Shown here piece after piece: positions 49,006 through 58,468 of a DNA stretch of 64,000 nt. Every line of letters starts with the position of its first letter. Position 1 is the stretch's first letter. The position numbers were made by a program, and so were the translations under genes. Below the pieces are notes generated by a model. It was not told the origin of the DNA. It saw only the letters and a list, made by a program, of their open reading frames with translations, and did no database searches. The DNA comes from Streptomyces xylophagus. GTDB taxonomy: Bacteria > Actinomycetota > Actinomycetes > Streptomycetales > Streptomycetaceae. Where the stretch lies: NCBI RefSeq assembly GCF_000716435.1, contig NZ_JNWO01000018.1, forward strand, positions 62,001 to 126,000. The letters are read 5' to 3'.

Positions 49006-50550
49006 TTACCGCAACGGCCCGGTGACCTTCTCCACGGCCTCGACCACATGCCCGCCGCGCACGAACGCGTCGGCCGCGGCGAGGTCCGGCGACAGGAACC
49101 GGTCCGGACCGGGACCCTCAACTCCCGCCGCCCGTACGGCATCGATGACCGCCTGCGAGGCCGGCGCCGGGGCCAGGCCCTCGCGCAGCTCGACGGCGCG
49201 CGTCGCGGCGTAGAGCTCGACGGCGATGATCCGGGTGAGGTTGTCGACGGCGGTGCGCAGCTTGCGCGCGGCCGACCACCCCATCGAAACATGGTCCTCC
49301 TGCATGGCGGAGGACGGGATCGAGTCGGCGGAAGCCGGTACGGCCAGCCGCTTCATCTCACTCACCAGCGCGGCCTGCGTGTACTGGGCGATCATCAGCC
49401 CGGAGTCGACACCGGCGTCGTCCGCGAGGAACGGCGGCAGCCCGTGCGAACGGTTCTTGTCGAGCAGCCGGTCGGTACGCCGCTCGGCGATCGAACCCAG
49501 GTCGGCAATCGCGATCGCGAGGAAGTCGAGGACGTAAGCCACCGGCGCGCCATGGAAGTTGCCGTTGGACTCGACCCGACCGTCGGGCAGCACAACGGGG
49601 TTGTCGACGGCCGACGCCAACTCCCTTTCCGCAACCAGCCGGGCGTGCGCGATCGTGTCCCGCCCGGCACCGGCTACCTGCGGAGCACACCGCACCGAAT
49701 ACGCGTCCTGGACACGGGGCGCACCGTCCTGGTGATGCCCGGTGAGCTCCGAACCGGCAAGCACGGCAAGCATGTTGGCGGCACTGGCACCCTGCCCGGG
49801 GTGCGGGCGGATGGCATGCAGCTCAGGCGCGAGCACCTTGTCGGTACCGAGCAGCGCCTCCAGACTCAGCGCCGCCGTAACGTCGGCGGACTTGTAGAGC
49901 ATGTCGAGATCGGCGAGTGCCATGACCAGCATGCCGAGCATGCCGTCGGTGCCGTTGAGGAGGGCGAGCCCCTCCTTCTCACGCAGCTCGACGGGCGCGA
50001 TGCCGGCGTCGGCGAGCAACTCACCGGCAGGCTTCACGACCCCGTCCGGCCCCTCGGCGTCCCCCTCGCCCATGAGCGTCAACGCGCAGTGCGAGAGCGG
50101 CGCGAGGTCGCCGGAGCAGCCCAGGGAGCCGTACTCGTGGACGACGGGAGTGATCCCGGCGTTCAGCACATCGGCCATGGTCTGCGCGACCTCGGGCCGC
50201 ACACCGGTGTGCCCCGAGCAGACGGTCTTGAGTCGCAGGAACATGAGCGCGCGCACAACCTCCCGCTCCACCCGCGGCCCCATCCCGGCGGCATGCGAAC
50301 GAACGATGTTGCGCTGAAGCTGTGCCCGCAGTTCCGGACTGATGTGCCGGGACGCCAACGCCCCGAAGCCGGTACTCACGCCGTACACGGGCTCCGGCTT
50401 GGCCGCCAGCGCGTCCACGATCTCCCGCGCCGCCGCGAGCGCCGCGACGGCCTCGCCCGAAAGCTCGATCCGGGCGCCCCCACGCGCCACGGCGAGGACG
50501 TCGGACGCGGTGACCCCCGACGTCCCCACCACCACAGTGTGCATATCCAT
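49006..50550 (-). CDS. hutH: Histidine ammonia-lyase
   Basis: A 514-residue enzyme that deaminates L-histidine to urocanate, first step of histidine use. The MIO prosthetic group forms from Cys145-Ser146-Gly147 in GSLGCSGDLAPLSH. The substrate-binding YGVSTGFG lies near residue 56, and the C-terminal AMQEDHVSMGWSAARKLR is conserved. Length equals that of S. griseus HutH as I recall. The start is MDMHTVVVGTSG; upstream in-frame codons are unlikely. The rest of the hut pathway is not in the window. Confidence 0.97.
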   Translation of the reverse strand: MDMHTVVVGTSGVTASDVLAVARGGARIELSGEAVAALAAAREIVDALAAKPEPVYGVSTGFGALASRHISPELRAQLQRNIVRSHAAGMGPRVEREVVRALMFLRLKTVCSGHTGVRPEVAQTMADVLNAGITPVVHEYGSLGCSGDLAPLSHCALTLMGEGDAEGPDGVVKPAGELLADAGIAPVELREKEGLALLNGTDGMLGMLVMALADLDMLYKSADVTAALSLEALLGTDKVLAPELHAIRPHPGQGASAANMLAVLAGSELTGHHQDGAPRVQDAYSVRCAPQVAGAGRDTIAHARLVAERELASAVDNPVVLPDGRVESNGNFHGAPVAYVLDFLAIAIADLGSIAERRTDRLLDKNRSHGLPPFLADDAGVDSGLMIAQYTQAALVSEMKRLAVPASADSIPSSAMQEDHVSMGWSAARKLRTAVDNLTRIIAVELYAATRAVELREGLAPAPASQAVIDAVRAAGVEGPGPDRFLSPDLAAADAFVRGGHVVEAVEKVTGPLR

Positions 50551-50816
50551 ATTCAGGAGCGTACGCATTGAATGCGACGGTGTCACTATCGGGGAGCGGG
50601 TTAGACCCTTACAGATAGGTCACTGGCCCGAGCGGCCCGTCAGCCGCGTACGGCGGCAAGGGGCCGTGTCGGGGGGTGTCCGCCCGCAGCGGTTGGCGCG
50701 TCAACACCGCCACATTCTTGAGAGACCGATTCCGCGCCGTTCCGAGGACGGATACCCCCCGACGCGGCCCCGACCCACAACGAATCCGCAGGCGACCCAC
50801 CACGCACCCGCACCCC

Positions 50817-51965
50817 TCACGCCCGCCGCCCCCGGAACCGCCGCCGCTCGGCAGGCATCTCCGGCGTAGGCGAGTCGGCAAGCCGCACCACAGGATCATC
50901 CGGTCCATCGCGCCCGGCGACCACCGGCCGGTCCGCACGCAGCGCCTTCGCCCGATACTGAGCAGCGTCCGCAAGCCGGAACAACCGACGGCCGGACCGA
51001 ACCACCCCGATCGGATCCTCGGTCGAAGCGACACCGCAGGCGACCCCCTCCCCCAGTTCCAACTCGGCGGCACGGCGGCACAGTTCACCCGCCGCGTCGA
51101 CCACCTCATCGGCAGGCGGCCCGACCGCAAGCAGACAGAACTCGTCCCCACCCAGCCGGGCAGCAAGCGCCCCCGGCAGCATCGCCCCGCACAACGACAA
51201 CACCGAACCGAACCGCTCAAGAAGCCGATCCCCCACGGCATGCCCCCGGGTGTCATTGACGCGCTTGAGCCCATTCAGATCGCAGACGACAAGACTGACG
51301 ACGACCCCGTCACGCCGATGCCGTTCGACCGCCTCGTCGAGCCGTACATCCACGGCCCGCCGATTGGCGAGCCCGGTGAGCGCGTCCGTGAAGGCCAACC
51401 GCCGCGCCTCCTCCAGCCGCTCGGTCTGGGCGATCCCGGCCGCGACGACGGAGGCCAGCACGGTCGCGAAATCGGCGTCCCCCCGGTCGAACACGGCCGC
51501 ACCGACCGGCCGCGCCACATACAGCTCCCCCCACGCCCGCCCATGCAGCACGATCGGGGCGACCACACAACATCCGCGCCTACGACGCCGTAGAGCGGCC
51601 ACGCGCTGGTGGCAGTAGCCGGGGCTGCCCGCGGCCGGGCCCTCGGCGGTCTCGACCCAGGCGTTGGGCTCGCCGCCGCCGGCCCACCGCTCGTGCAGGA
51701 ACTCGGTGATCTCGGGGAACTGGTGCACGGGATAGGTCTCGCCGTCCGGGAACTCCTCCTCGCCCTCGGCCCGCTCCCCCACGTTCACCAGGACCCGCAG
51801 CCGCCCCAGCTCCCGCTCCCACACCGACAGCGCGGCGAAACTCCCGTCCAGCGCCCGGCACGCGCCGGACGCCGCGGCCCGCCAGGACTCACGCGGGGTG
51901 TGTGCCGCCGCCATCCCCTGCGCCAGCTCCACCACGGCCGCCAGCCGCCTGTCCTCACCCATCAC
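50817..51965 (-). CDS. GAF-GGDEF diguanylate cyclase
   Basis: A 382-residue cytosolic protein: an N-terminal GAF-like domain (about residues 5-180) and a GGDEF domain with DALTGLANRR at 194-203 and an intact GGDEF at 272-276, so it should make cyclic di-GMP from GTP. The residues five positions upstream, which would be RxxD in the inhibitory site, are absent, so there is no classic feedback I-site. Two tandem Arg runs (LRRRRRG, about 125-131) precede the last GAF strand. In Streptomyces, c-di-GMP acts through BldD to control development. Confidence 0.92.
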   Translation of the reverse strand: MMGEDRRLAAVVELAQGMAAAHTPRESWRAAASGACRALDGSFAALSVWERELGRLRVLVNVGERAEGEEEFPDGETYPVHQFPEITEFLHERWAGGGEPNAWVETAEGPAAGSPGYCHQRVAALRRRRRGCCVVAPIVLHGRAWGELYVARPVGAAVFDRGDADFATVLASVVAAGIAQTERLEEARRLAFTDALTGLANRRAVDVRLDEAVERHRRDGVVVSLVVCDLNGLKRVNDTRGHAVGDRLLERFGSVLSLCGAMLPGALAARLGGDEFCLLAVGPPADEVVDAAGELCRRAAELELGEGVACGVASTEDPIGVVRSGRRLFRLADAAQYRAKALRADRPVVAGRDGPDDPVVRLADSPTPEMPAERRRFRGRRA

Positions 51966-52059
51966 TCCAGGCTAGGGAGGTTTGGTGCATACCGGGACAT
52001 TGATGCGGCGAACAGGTGTCATGAACCTTGGGTTGTCTGTCGGGTGCGGGTCCGGTGGG

Positions 52060-52110
52060 GGCTGGTCGCGCCCACGCGGCGGAGCCGCACATGTCACAGC
52101 CCCGCGCCCC
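52060..52110. repeat. Dispersed intergenic palindrome, type 2
   Basis: GGCTGGTCGCGCCCACGCGG is followed by GCGGAGCCGC and then ACAGCCCCGCGCCCC. The same string occurs in reverse orientation at 58391-58452. It shares the GGTCGCGC and CCCCGCGCCCC ends with type 1 but has the internal hairpin GCGG-CGGA-CCGC in the middle. It lies between the GGDEF and enoyl-CoA hydratase genes (both minus strand). Confidence 0.75.
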
Positions 52111-52148
52111 CAGGGGGTTGGTGCTGGGCGTGTTGGCAGGTGGGCCCC

Positions 52149-52955
52149 CTACTCCCCCGGCCACTCCGGTGTCCGCTTCTCGTTGAACGCCGCGACGCCC
52201 TCCGCCCGGTCCCCCGAGAACGCCACCGACCGCCACGCCGCGTCCTCGACCTCGAGGCCCGCGCGCAGATCCAGCCCGTGCCCCAGCCGCAGCGCCCGCT
52301 TGGCCGCGCGCAGCCCGACGGGCGAGTTCGCGGCGATGCGCGCGCCCAACGCCAGCGCCTCCTCACGGTCCTGGCCGGCCTCCACCAGGACGTCCACCAG
52401 ACCGAGCCCCGCCGCCTCGGCCGCCTCCAACCGCCGCGCGGTGAAGATCAGTTCGGCCGCGCGGGCGGCGCCCACCCGGCGGGGCAGCAACTGCGTACCG
52501 CCGCCTCCCGGGATCACGCCCACCGACACCTCGGGCAACCCCACCACGGCCGTACCGTCCGCCACGATCAGGTCGCAGGACAGGGCAAGTTCGAAGCCGC
52601 CGCCGAGCGCGAACCCGTGCACGGCGGCGATCGTCGGCATCGGGAGTTCCAGGACACCGGTGTACGCGCCACGCGCGACCGGCCGCTGCCGTACAAGCTC
52701 CGCGTCACTCAACGAGTTGCGTTCCTTCAGGTCCGCCCCGACACAGAACGCCCGCTCGTGCGACGAGGTCACGACGGTCACGCGTACGTCCCGGTCCGCC
52801 GCCAGTGCCGCACAGGCCGCGGCGATGGACCCGGCCATAGCGGTGGAGACGGCGTTCATGGCCTTGGGCCGGTCCAGGACGAGTTCCGCGACGTACCCGT
52901 GCCGCCGCACCAGCACGAACTCCCCGAACCGCGCCTCGGACAGCTCCTCGCTCAT
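52149..52955 (-). CDS. Enoyl-CoA hydratase/isomerase family protein
   Basis: A 268-residue crotonase-fold protein: ERAFCVGADLKER (oxyanion-hole strand with Gly-Ala-Asp), GGGFELALSCDLIVAD and PEVSVGVIPGGGGTQLLPRR, with a Glu at the position of the catalytic acid (LPEVSVG). It probably hydrates trans-2-enoyl-CoA in beta-oxidation or branched-chain amino acid breakdown. GTTAACGTGGGTTAAC-like palindromic sequence upstream (52968-52983, around GTTAACGTGGGTTAAC) may be an operator. Stands alone in the window. Confidence 0.93.
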   Translation of the reverse strand: MSEELSEARFGEFVLVRRHGYVAELVLDRPKAMNAVSTAMAGSIAAACAALAADRDVRVTVVTSSHERAFCVGADLKERNSLSDAELVRQRPVARGAYTGVLELPMPTIAAVHGFALGGGFELALSCDLIVADGTAVVGLPEVSVGVIPGGGGTQLLPRRVGAARAAELIFTARRLEAAEAAGLGLVDVLVEAGQDREEALALGARIAANSPVGLRAAKRALRLGHGLDLRAGLEVEDAAWRSVAFSGDRAEGVAAFNEKRTPEWPGE

Positions 52956-52966
52956 GACACCCTCCT

Positions 52967-52983
52967 GGTTAACGTGGGTTAAC
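52967..52983. promoter_or_regulatory. Candidate operator (direct GGTTAAC repeat) upstream of enoyl-CoA hydratase
   Basis: GGTTAACGTGGGTTAACAG contains two copies of GGTTAAC 9 bp apart (52968-52974 and 52977-52983 approximately), 12 bp upstream of the enoyl-CoA hydratase start. GTTAAC is itself a palindrome. It resembles TetR-family operator sites near fatty-acid genes, but no protein can be named. Confidence 0.4.
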
Positions 52984-53121
52984 AGAACTCGCCCCGATCA
53001 TCGCACGGGCCTTCCCCGTTCGGGTGACATCCCGCCCAACTCCCGCCGCACCGCCCGTAGAAGCGCATAACGTGCGTCCGCCACGGCACAGGGGGCGACA
53101 GTGCATCGGGGAGGGATCGTC

Positions 53122-53808
53122 ATGACCACCACGACGATGGAGCGGGCGGAAGAGACCACGGACGTGGACATGAAGGTGGACGTGGACGTGGACATGGCGC
53201 CGCTCCGCCCCAAGGCTCCCCGCGGCCGGCACCGCCGCCCCCGCCCCCGCAAGGTCCTGCTCGCGTTCGGCGGGCTCGCCGTGGCCGCCGGTGTGCTGAG
53301 CCTCGTACGACTGACGCCCGAGTCGGGAGTCGGCGGAGTGGGCACGGCGGAGGCGGACCCCCGCCAGGACACGGACACCGGCACCGGCACCGGCACCGGC
53401 GACGGCACCGACCGTTCGGCCAACGCGGCCGCCACGATCAGCGCCGACCCGACGGCGATGCCGATCCCCTCCGCGACCTCGGTGATGGGCGGCCCGAGCG
53501 CGACTCCGACGGCGACCACGACCTCCGGGGTCGTACCGACTCCGTACGCGACGGCGGCGCAGGCACCCGGGGCCACGACCCCGACGACCATCCCCGAGAC
53601 GACGACGGCGCCGGACACACCACAGCCCCAGGCACCGGCCGCACGCTCGACGCCGACTCCGACGCCCACGTCCGCACCGACACCCACCGCCACGCCCACG
53701 CCCACCCCGAGCCGGACCGCCAACTCCCCCGCCCCCGCGCCGAGTCGGCCGGGTCTGTGCGTGCCGATCATCGGACTCTGCGTGGACTCACTGACCCACC
53801 ACAACTGA
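53122..53808 (+). CDS. Ser/Thr/Pro-rich exported or membrane protein
   Basis: A 228-residue protein. The basic N-terminal region (with alternating Val-Asp before it and PRGRHRRPRPRK) is followed by a single hydrophobic helix (about residues 53-70), then a ~130-residue low-complexity stretch of Thr, Pro, Ala and Ser (long TPTPTPT-type runs), ending in GLCVPIIGLCVDSLTHHN, with two cysteines. It is probably a membrane-anchored stalk with a small disulfide cap. The ATG at 53122 has GGAGGGA upstream; the frame begins with a GTG at 53101. Confidence 0.75.
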   Translation: MTTTTMERAEETTDVDMKVDVDVDMAPLRPKAPRGRHRRPRPRKVLLAFGGLAVAAGVLSLVRLTPESGVGGVGTAEADPRQDTDTGTGTGTGDGTDRSANAAATISADPTAMPIPSATSVMGGPSATPTATTTSGVVPTPYATAAQAPGATTPTTIPETTTAPDTPQPQAPAARSTPTPTPTSAPTPTATPTPTPSRTANSPAPAPSRPGLCVPIIGLCVDSLTHHN

Positions 53809-53859
53809 GCAGAGAGCGCCCGGTTTGTGTCGTTTTATGGACGGCGCGAGACTGAAAGC

Positions 53860-54294
53860 ATGAACACCTCAGAGACCACCCTCACCCAGAACAAGGACCT
53901 TGTGCACGCGTTCATCGACGCGCTGTTCACCAAGGGCGACCTCGGCGCGGTCGACGAGTACCTCGCCGAGGACTTCGTCGACCACGACCCTCCGTTCAAC
54001 GGGCCCGGCGACCGCGAAGGCTTCCGCTCCGCCGGCGCGTTGTTCCGGGAGGCATGTCCCGACTGGCACAGCGAGCCGGACCTGATGATCGCCGAGGACG
54101 ATCTGGTCGTCGAGCACTTCACCGCCGGCGGGACGCAGCGCGGGGAGCTGCTCGGGGTGCCGGCCCCGGCCGAAGGCCGCCCCTTGACCCTGCACGGAAC
54201 CAACATCTTCAGGGTCCGGGACGGACGCATCGTCGAGCGGTGGAACCGGCCCGACGAACTCGGCATCCTGCGCCAGCTGGGGATCGCCCCGTAG
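53860..54294 (+). CDS. SnoaL-like / ester cyclase-type NTF2-fold protein
   Basis: A 144-residue NTF2-like protein of the SnoaL/ester-cyclase family: AEDFVDHDPPFNGPGDREGF, HSEPDLMIAEDDLVVEHFTAG and FRVRDGRIVERWNRPDELGI. The Asp and His near the N-terminus line the pocket expected in polyketide cyclases, but most members are uncharacterised. The ATG at 53860 is chosen; the frame extends further up to 53827. It is convergent with cya, 15 bp between stops. Confidence 0.9.
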   Translation: MNTSETTLTQNKDLVHAFIDALFTKGDLGAVDEYLAEDFVDHDPPFNGPGDREGFRSAGALFREACPDWHSEPDLMIAEDDLVVEHFTAGGTQRGELLGVPAPAEGRPLTLHGTNIFRVRDGRIVERWNRPDELGILRQLGIAP

Positions 54295-54309
54295 AAGACG
54301 CTCCGAGAA

Positions 54310-55437
54310 CTACGCCGGTGTCGAGTGCCGGCGGGTCAGCAGCCAGGGTTCGACCACGCCGAGGCCGCGCACCGGCCGCTGCCACATCGGCTGGAGTGCG
54401 AAGCGGTACGTGGGCGGTTCCTCGCCCTCCTTCTCGGCGGTGGCCGCGGCTTCGGCCGCTTCCGCCTCGGAGGCGGGGGCCTCGCCGCTGCGGATGAGTT
54501 CCTCGGCGAAGGCGCTGTCGACGAGGACGGCGTCGCGAGGAGCTATCGAGGTGAGCCGGGAGGCGAGGTTGACCGTCGTGCCGAAGACGTCGCCCATGCG
54601 GGTCGTCACCGTGCCGAAGGCCATGCCGACGCGGAGTTCGGGCATGGTCTCGTCGTTCGCCATGGTCTCGATCAGGAGCAGGGCGATCTCGGCGGCCACT
54701 CCGGCGTCGTCCGCGGAGTAGAGGACCTCGTCGCCCAGGGTCTTGATGAGCCGGCCGCCGCGCGCGGCGACCAGGTCGGCGGCGGTGGTCTCGAAGGCCT
54801 CGACGAGCTCGCCGAGTTCCTCCTCCTCCATGCGGCGGGTCAGGCGCGTGAAGCCGACGAGGTCGGCGAAGCCGACGGCGAGGCGCCGGTCGACCATCTC
54901 CTCGTCGTCGCCGGCCTGCACGACCCGGCCGGCCGAGGCGGCGAGCTGGCGCCGCCAGACGTAGACGAGGAACTCCTCCAGCTCGGGCAGCAGCAGCTCG
55001 ATGATCGGGTACGTCACCTCGGTGCGGGACATGCCCGGCTCCGGCGGCTCGGTGAGGCCCTCCAGGAACGAGTCCATCTGCCAGCCGGCCAGCCGGGCGG
55101 TGGTCTGCCCGGTGGAGCGGGCCACCTGCACGGCCATCGCCTCGCTCAGCAGCCCCGCCTCGACGAGACCGGCGAGGCGCCGCAGCGCGAGGACGTCCGC
55201 CTCGGTGAACGCCTTGGCCTGGCCCACGTCGGCGAAGCCCATGGCCCGCCAGAACCGCGTGGCCAGCTCCATGGAGACGCCGGCGGTGCGGGCGGCCTGA
55301 AAGGGGGTGTAGCGGCGCTCGGCGCCCAGGATGAGCCCTTCGAGGCGCAGCGCGAGGGGGTCTTCGCCTGGATCTGCGGCATCGGGTTCCACCCGGCCGT
55401 CCGCGTCCGCGCCGGAGCCCGTGTCGTCGACGGTCAC
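54310..55437 (-). CDS. cya: Class III adenylate cyclase
   Basis: A 375-residue soluble cyclase. The N-terminal ~150 residues are helical and MerR-like (RYTPFQAARTAGVSMELATR). The catalytic domain has metal ligands Asp192 (FADLVGFT) and Asp236 (TLGDEVLY), the adenine-specifying Lys232 and Asp283, and the transition-state pair Asn290/Arg294 (VNLASRL), so it should convert ATP to cAMP. This is the single Cya described for S. coelicolor germination and development, as I recall its neighbourhood with birA and pccB. The C-terminal tail ends in an Ala/Glu-rich segment and RRHSTPA. Confidence 0.94.
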   Translation of the reverse strand: MTVDDTGSGADADGRVEPDAADPGEDPLALRLEGLILGAERRYTPFQAARTAGVSMELATRFWRAMGFADVGQAKAFTEADVLALRRLAGLVEAGLLSEAMAVQVARSTGQTTARLAGWQMDSFLEGLTEPPEPGMSRTEVTYPIIELLLPELEEFLVYVWRRQLAASAGRVVQAGDDEEMVDRRLAVGFADLVGFTRLTRRMEEEELGELVEAFETTAADLVAARGGRLIKTLGDEVLYSADDAGVAAEIALLLIETMANDETMPELRVGMAFGTVTTRMGDVFGTTVNLASRLTSIAPRDAVLVDSAFAEELIRSGEAPASEAEAAEAAATAEKEGEEPPTYRFALQPMWQRPVRGLGVVEPWLLTRRHSTPA

Positions 55438-55555
55438 GCCTGCTGCCCTTCCGATCTGCCACGGTCAGGTATCGACCGGGCCCAATGCTACGGCAGGTGT
55501 GGGCCAGCTCACTCCGTGAGTCACACGGACATCATGGCCGCAAGGGCGGTCGGGG

Positions 55556-56422
55556 TCACGCAGGGCGCAGGTGCACGATGTCGCCCGCCCCTACGGGCTC
55601 CTGCACGCCGTCCTCCGTCGCGAGCACCAGCCGCCCGTCCCCGTCGATCGCGACGGCCTCTCCGGTGATCGACCGGTCTCCGGGCAGTTCGGCCCGTACG
55701 ACCCGGCCGAGCGTGGCGCAGCCGGCCGCGTAGGTCTCCTGGAGGCCGCTCGCCACCGGGTCCCCGCCCGCCGTACGCCACTTGTCGTACCACTGCTCCA
55801 GGGACCGCAGCACGGCCCGCAGCAAGGGGTCGCGGTCCGTGGTGACCGCCCCGGCCAGGGCCAGGGAGCCCGCCTGCGGCACGGGCAGCTCGTCCTCGCG
55901 CAGGGTGACGTTGATGCCGACGCCGATGATCACGGCGTCGTCCCCGGCACGTTCGGCGAGGATGCCGCCGGCCTTGCGCTCCTCGCCACCGACAGTGACC
56001 AGGAGGTCGTTGGGCCACTTGAGTGCCGTGTCGACACCGGCCGACCGGGACAGCCCCGTCGCGACGGCGACACCGGTGAGCAACGGGAGCCAGCCCCAGC
56101 GGGCCACGGGAACGTCACTCGGCTCCAGCAGGACGGAGAAGAAGAGTCCGGAACGCGCGGGTGCCGTCCACTGCCGGTCGAGCCGCCCGCGCCCGGAGGT
56201 CTGCTCCTCGGCGACGAGCACGGCACCCTCAGCGGCCTTGCCGGGGGCGGCCAGAGCGACGAGGTCGGAGTTGGTGGAACCGGTGCGCTGCACGACCTCC
56301 ACGCCGGTCCACAGCCCGCCCTCCCGCACGAGTCCGCGGCGCAACGCGTCGGGGTTGAGGGGAGGCCGTTCAAGATCGGACCACCGGCTGCTGTTCGCGT
56401 CTGATGCATCTCGCGGCGTCAT
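55556..56422 (-). CDS. birA: Biotin--[acetyl-CoA-carboxylase] ligase
   Basis: A 288-residue biotin-protein ligase that attaches biotin to the BCCP domain (present in the accA2 product at 61363). The RTGSTNSD strand, GRGRLDRQW biotin-binding loop (about residues 90-98) and KWPNDLLV are conserved. There is no N-terminal DNA-binding domain, so it is a group I ligase without repressor function. The start is MTPRDASD at 56422; the longer frame reads a duplicated 21-bp repeat. It is divergent from pccB. Confidence 0.94.
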   Translation of the reverse strand: MTPRDASDANSSRWSDLERPPLNPDALRRGLVREGGLWTGVEVVQRTGSTNSDLVALAAPGKAAEGAVLVAEEQTSGRGRLDRQWTAPARSGLFFSVLLEPSDVPVARWGWLPLLTGVAVATGLSRSAGVDTALKWPNDLLVTVGGEERKAGGILAERAGDDAVIIGVGINVTLREDELPVPQAGSLALAGAVTTDRDPLLRAVLRSLEQWYDKWRTAGGDPVASGLQETYAAGCATLGRVVRAELPGDRSITGEAVAIDGDGRLVLATEDGVQEPVGAGDIVHLRPA

Positions 56423-56467
56423 GCAAGCCACCCTAGGTGTGTGTCGTGCAAGCCACCCAAGGTGTGT
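56422..56467. repeat. Direct 21-bp repeat in birA/pccB divergent promoter
   Basis: TGCAAGCCACCCTAGGTGTGT (56422-56442; 20 of the 21 bases repeat) recurs at 56447-56467 with one mismatch and a 25-bp period. It lies at the 5' edge of birA in the 136-bp space between birA and pccB, a place where an operator would be expected. Confidence 0.7.
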
Positions 56468-56558
56468 TGTACGCCGCACTGCCGATCGGTAGGCCCGCCA
56501 CTACTCTACGGATGAGTAACCCGTCCCCCTTTTGAGCAGGCAGGGAGCCGCAATCCCG

Positions 56559-58160
56559 ATGTCCGAGCCGGAAGCGCCTCAAGAGATCGACATTCACACG
56601 ACCGCCGGGAAGATCGCGGATCTTCAGCGCCGTATCCAGGAAGCGACGCACGCCGGCTCGGCACGTGCGGTCGAAAAGCAGCACGCCAAGGGCAAGTTGA
56701 CGGCCCGTGAGCGGATCGACCTGCTCCTGGACGAGGGCTCTTTCGTCGAGTTCGACGAGTTGACCCGGCACCGGTCCACGGACTTCGGCCTGGAGAAGAA
56801 CCGCCCCTACGGCGACGGAGTCGTCTCCGGCTACGGCACGGTCGACGGCCGCCCCGTCGCGGTCTTCTCCCAGGACTTCACCGTCTTCGGCGGCGCCCTC
56901 GGCGAGGTCTACGGCCAGAAGATCGTCAAGGTCATGGACTTCGCGCTGAAGACCGGCTGTCCGGTCATCGGCATCAACGACTCCGGCGGCGCCCGCATCC
57001 AGGAGGGCGTGGCCTCCCTCGGCGCGTACGGCGAGATCTTCCGCCGCAACACGCACGCGAGCGGTGTGATCCCGCAGATCAGCCTGGTCGTGGGCCCGTG
57101 CGCGGGCGGCGCGGTGTACTCCCCCGCGATCACCGACTTCACGGTGATGGTCGACCAGACCTCGCACATGTTCATCACCGGCCCGGACGTCATCAAGACG
57201 GTCACGGGCGAGGACGTGGGCTTCGAGGAGCTGGGCGGCGCGCGCACCCACAACTCGGTGTCGGGCGTGGCCCACCACATGGCGGGCGACGAGAAGGACG
57301 CGATCGAGTACGTCAAGCAACTGCTGTCCTACCTCCCGTCCAACAACCTCAGCGAACCCCCGGCGTTCCCCGAGGAGGCGGACCTCACCACCACGGACGA
57401 GGACCGCGAGCTGGACACGCTGGTCCCGGACAGCGCGAACCAGCCGTACGACATGCACACGGTGATCGAACACGTCCTGGACGACGCGGAGTTCTTCGAG
57501 ACCCAGCCACTCTTCGCGCCGAACATCCTCACCGGTTTCGGCCGGGTGGAGGGCCGCCCGGTAGGCATCGTCGCGAACCAGCCCATGCAGTTCGCGGGTT
57601 GCCTGGACATCGACGCGTCCGAGAAGGCGGCCCGCTTCGTCCGCACCTGCGACGCCTTCAACGTCCCGGTCATCACCTTCGTGGACGTCCCCGGCTTCCT
57701 CCCCGGGGTCGACCAGGAGCACTACGGCATCATCCGCCGAGGCGCGAAACTGATCTACGCCTACGCCGAGGCAACGGTCCCCCTCATCACGGTGATCACC
57801 CGCAAGGCCTTCGGTGGCGCCTACGACGTCATGGGCTCCAAGCACCTCGGCGCCGACCTCAACCTCGCCTGGCCGACCGCCCAGATCGCCGTCATGGGCG
57901 CCCAGGGCGCGGTCAACATCCTGCACCGCCGCACGATCGCCGAGGCCGAGGCAGCCGGCGACCTGGACGCGACCCGGGCCCGCCTGATCCAGGAGTACGA
58001 GGACGCCCTCCTCAACCCCTACATCGCGGCCGAACGCGGCTACATCGACGCGGTCATCCTCCCCTCGGACACCCGCCGCCACGTAGTAAGGGGCCTACGC
58101 CAACTCCGCACCAAGCGCGAGTCCCTGCCCCCCAAGAAGCACGGCAACATCCCCCTGTAG
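56559..58160 (+). CDS. pccB: Propionyl-CoA carboxylase beta subunit (carboxyltransferase)
   Basis: A 533-residue carboxyltransferase that transfers the carboxyl group from biotin to propionyl-CoA, giving methylmalonyl-CoA. Crotonase-type halves are seen: GSFVEFDEL and [20 protein letters not shown] in the first and [20 protein letters not shown], then [13 protein letters not shown], in the second. Length matches S. coelicolor PccB. The ATG at 56559 follows GGGAG; TTG at 56532 is less likely. It works with the epsilon subunit (next gene) and the AccA2 alpha subunit encoded at 61363. Confidence 0.95.
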   Translation: MSEPEAPQEIDIHTTAGKIADLQRRIQEATHAGSARAVEKQHAKGKLTARERIDLLLDEGSFVEFDELTRHRSTDFGLEKNRPYGDGVVSGYGTVDGRPVAVFSQDFTVFGGALGEVYGQKIVKVMDFALKTGCPVIGINDSGGARIQEGVASLGAYGEIFRRNTHASGVIPQISLVVGPCAGGAVYSPAITDFTVMVDQTSHMFITGPDVIKTVTGEDVGFEELGGARTHNSVSGVAHHMAGDEKDAIEYVKQLLSYLPSNNLSEPPAFPEEADLTTTDEDRELDTLVPDSANQPYDMHTVIEHVLDDAEFFETQPLFAPNILTGFGRVEGRPVGIVANQPMQFAGCLDIDASEKAARFVRTCDAFNVPVITFVDVPGFLPGVDQEHYGIIRRGAKLIYAYAEATVPLITVITRKAFGGAYDVMGSKHLGADLNLAWPTAQIAVMGAQGAVNILHRRTIAEAEAAGDLDATRARLIQEYEDALLNPYIAAERGYIDAVILPSDTRRHVVRGLRQLRTKRESLPPKKHGNIPL

Positions 58161-58173
58161 AGGAGCGGCCGCC

Positions 58174-58383
58174 ATGAACATCAAGGTAGTCAGGGGCAAC
58201 CCGACCCCCGAGGAGTTGGCCGCCACCTTGGCGGTGGTCAGGGCCCGCGCCGCGGCGGCAGCAACAACACCGCCTGGCGCACCGAGGTCGCGCGACGCGT
58301 GGTCCGACCCGTCACGCATTGCGGGCGCGAGGCTCCCCCACCCGGGGCCAACTGCATGGACCCGCACTTTCTGGCCCGGCTAG
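58174..58383 (+). CDS. pccE: Acyl-CoA carboxylase epsilon subunit
   Basis: A 69-residue epsilon subunit: IKVVRGNPTPEELAATLAVVRAR is the conserved start, and the short C-terminal part carries W-S and TWPG-like WPG residues. It stabilises the alpha-beta complex of actinobacterial acyl-CoA carboxylases. It starts 13 bp after pccB and is co-transcribed with it. A type 2 dispersed palindrome follows, and then a convergent GDSL gene. Confidence 0.93.
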   Translation: MNIKVVRGNPTPEELAATLAVVRARAAAAATTPPGAPRSRDAWSDPSRIAGARLPHPGPTAWTRTFWPG

Positions 58384-58390
58384 GGATCAG

Positions 58391-58452
58391 CGCCCCTTAA
58401 GGGGCGCGGGGCTGTATCAATTTGCGGCTCCGCCGCGTGGGCGCGACCAGCC
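58391..58452. repeat. Dispersed intergenic palindrome, type 2 (inverted relative to 52060)
   Basis: CGCCCCTTAAGGGGCG (58391-58406) is a perfect palindrome, followed by GGGGCTGT, a short AT-rich spacer and GCGGCTCCGCCGC, then GGGCGCGACCAGCCA. It matches the type 2 element at 52060-52110 in reverse orientation. It lies between convergent genes and may act in termination. Confidence 0.75.
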
Positions 58453-58468
58453 ACAACGGACCCGCACC

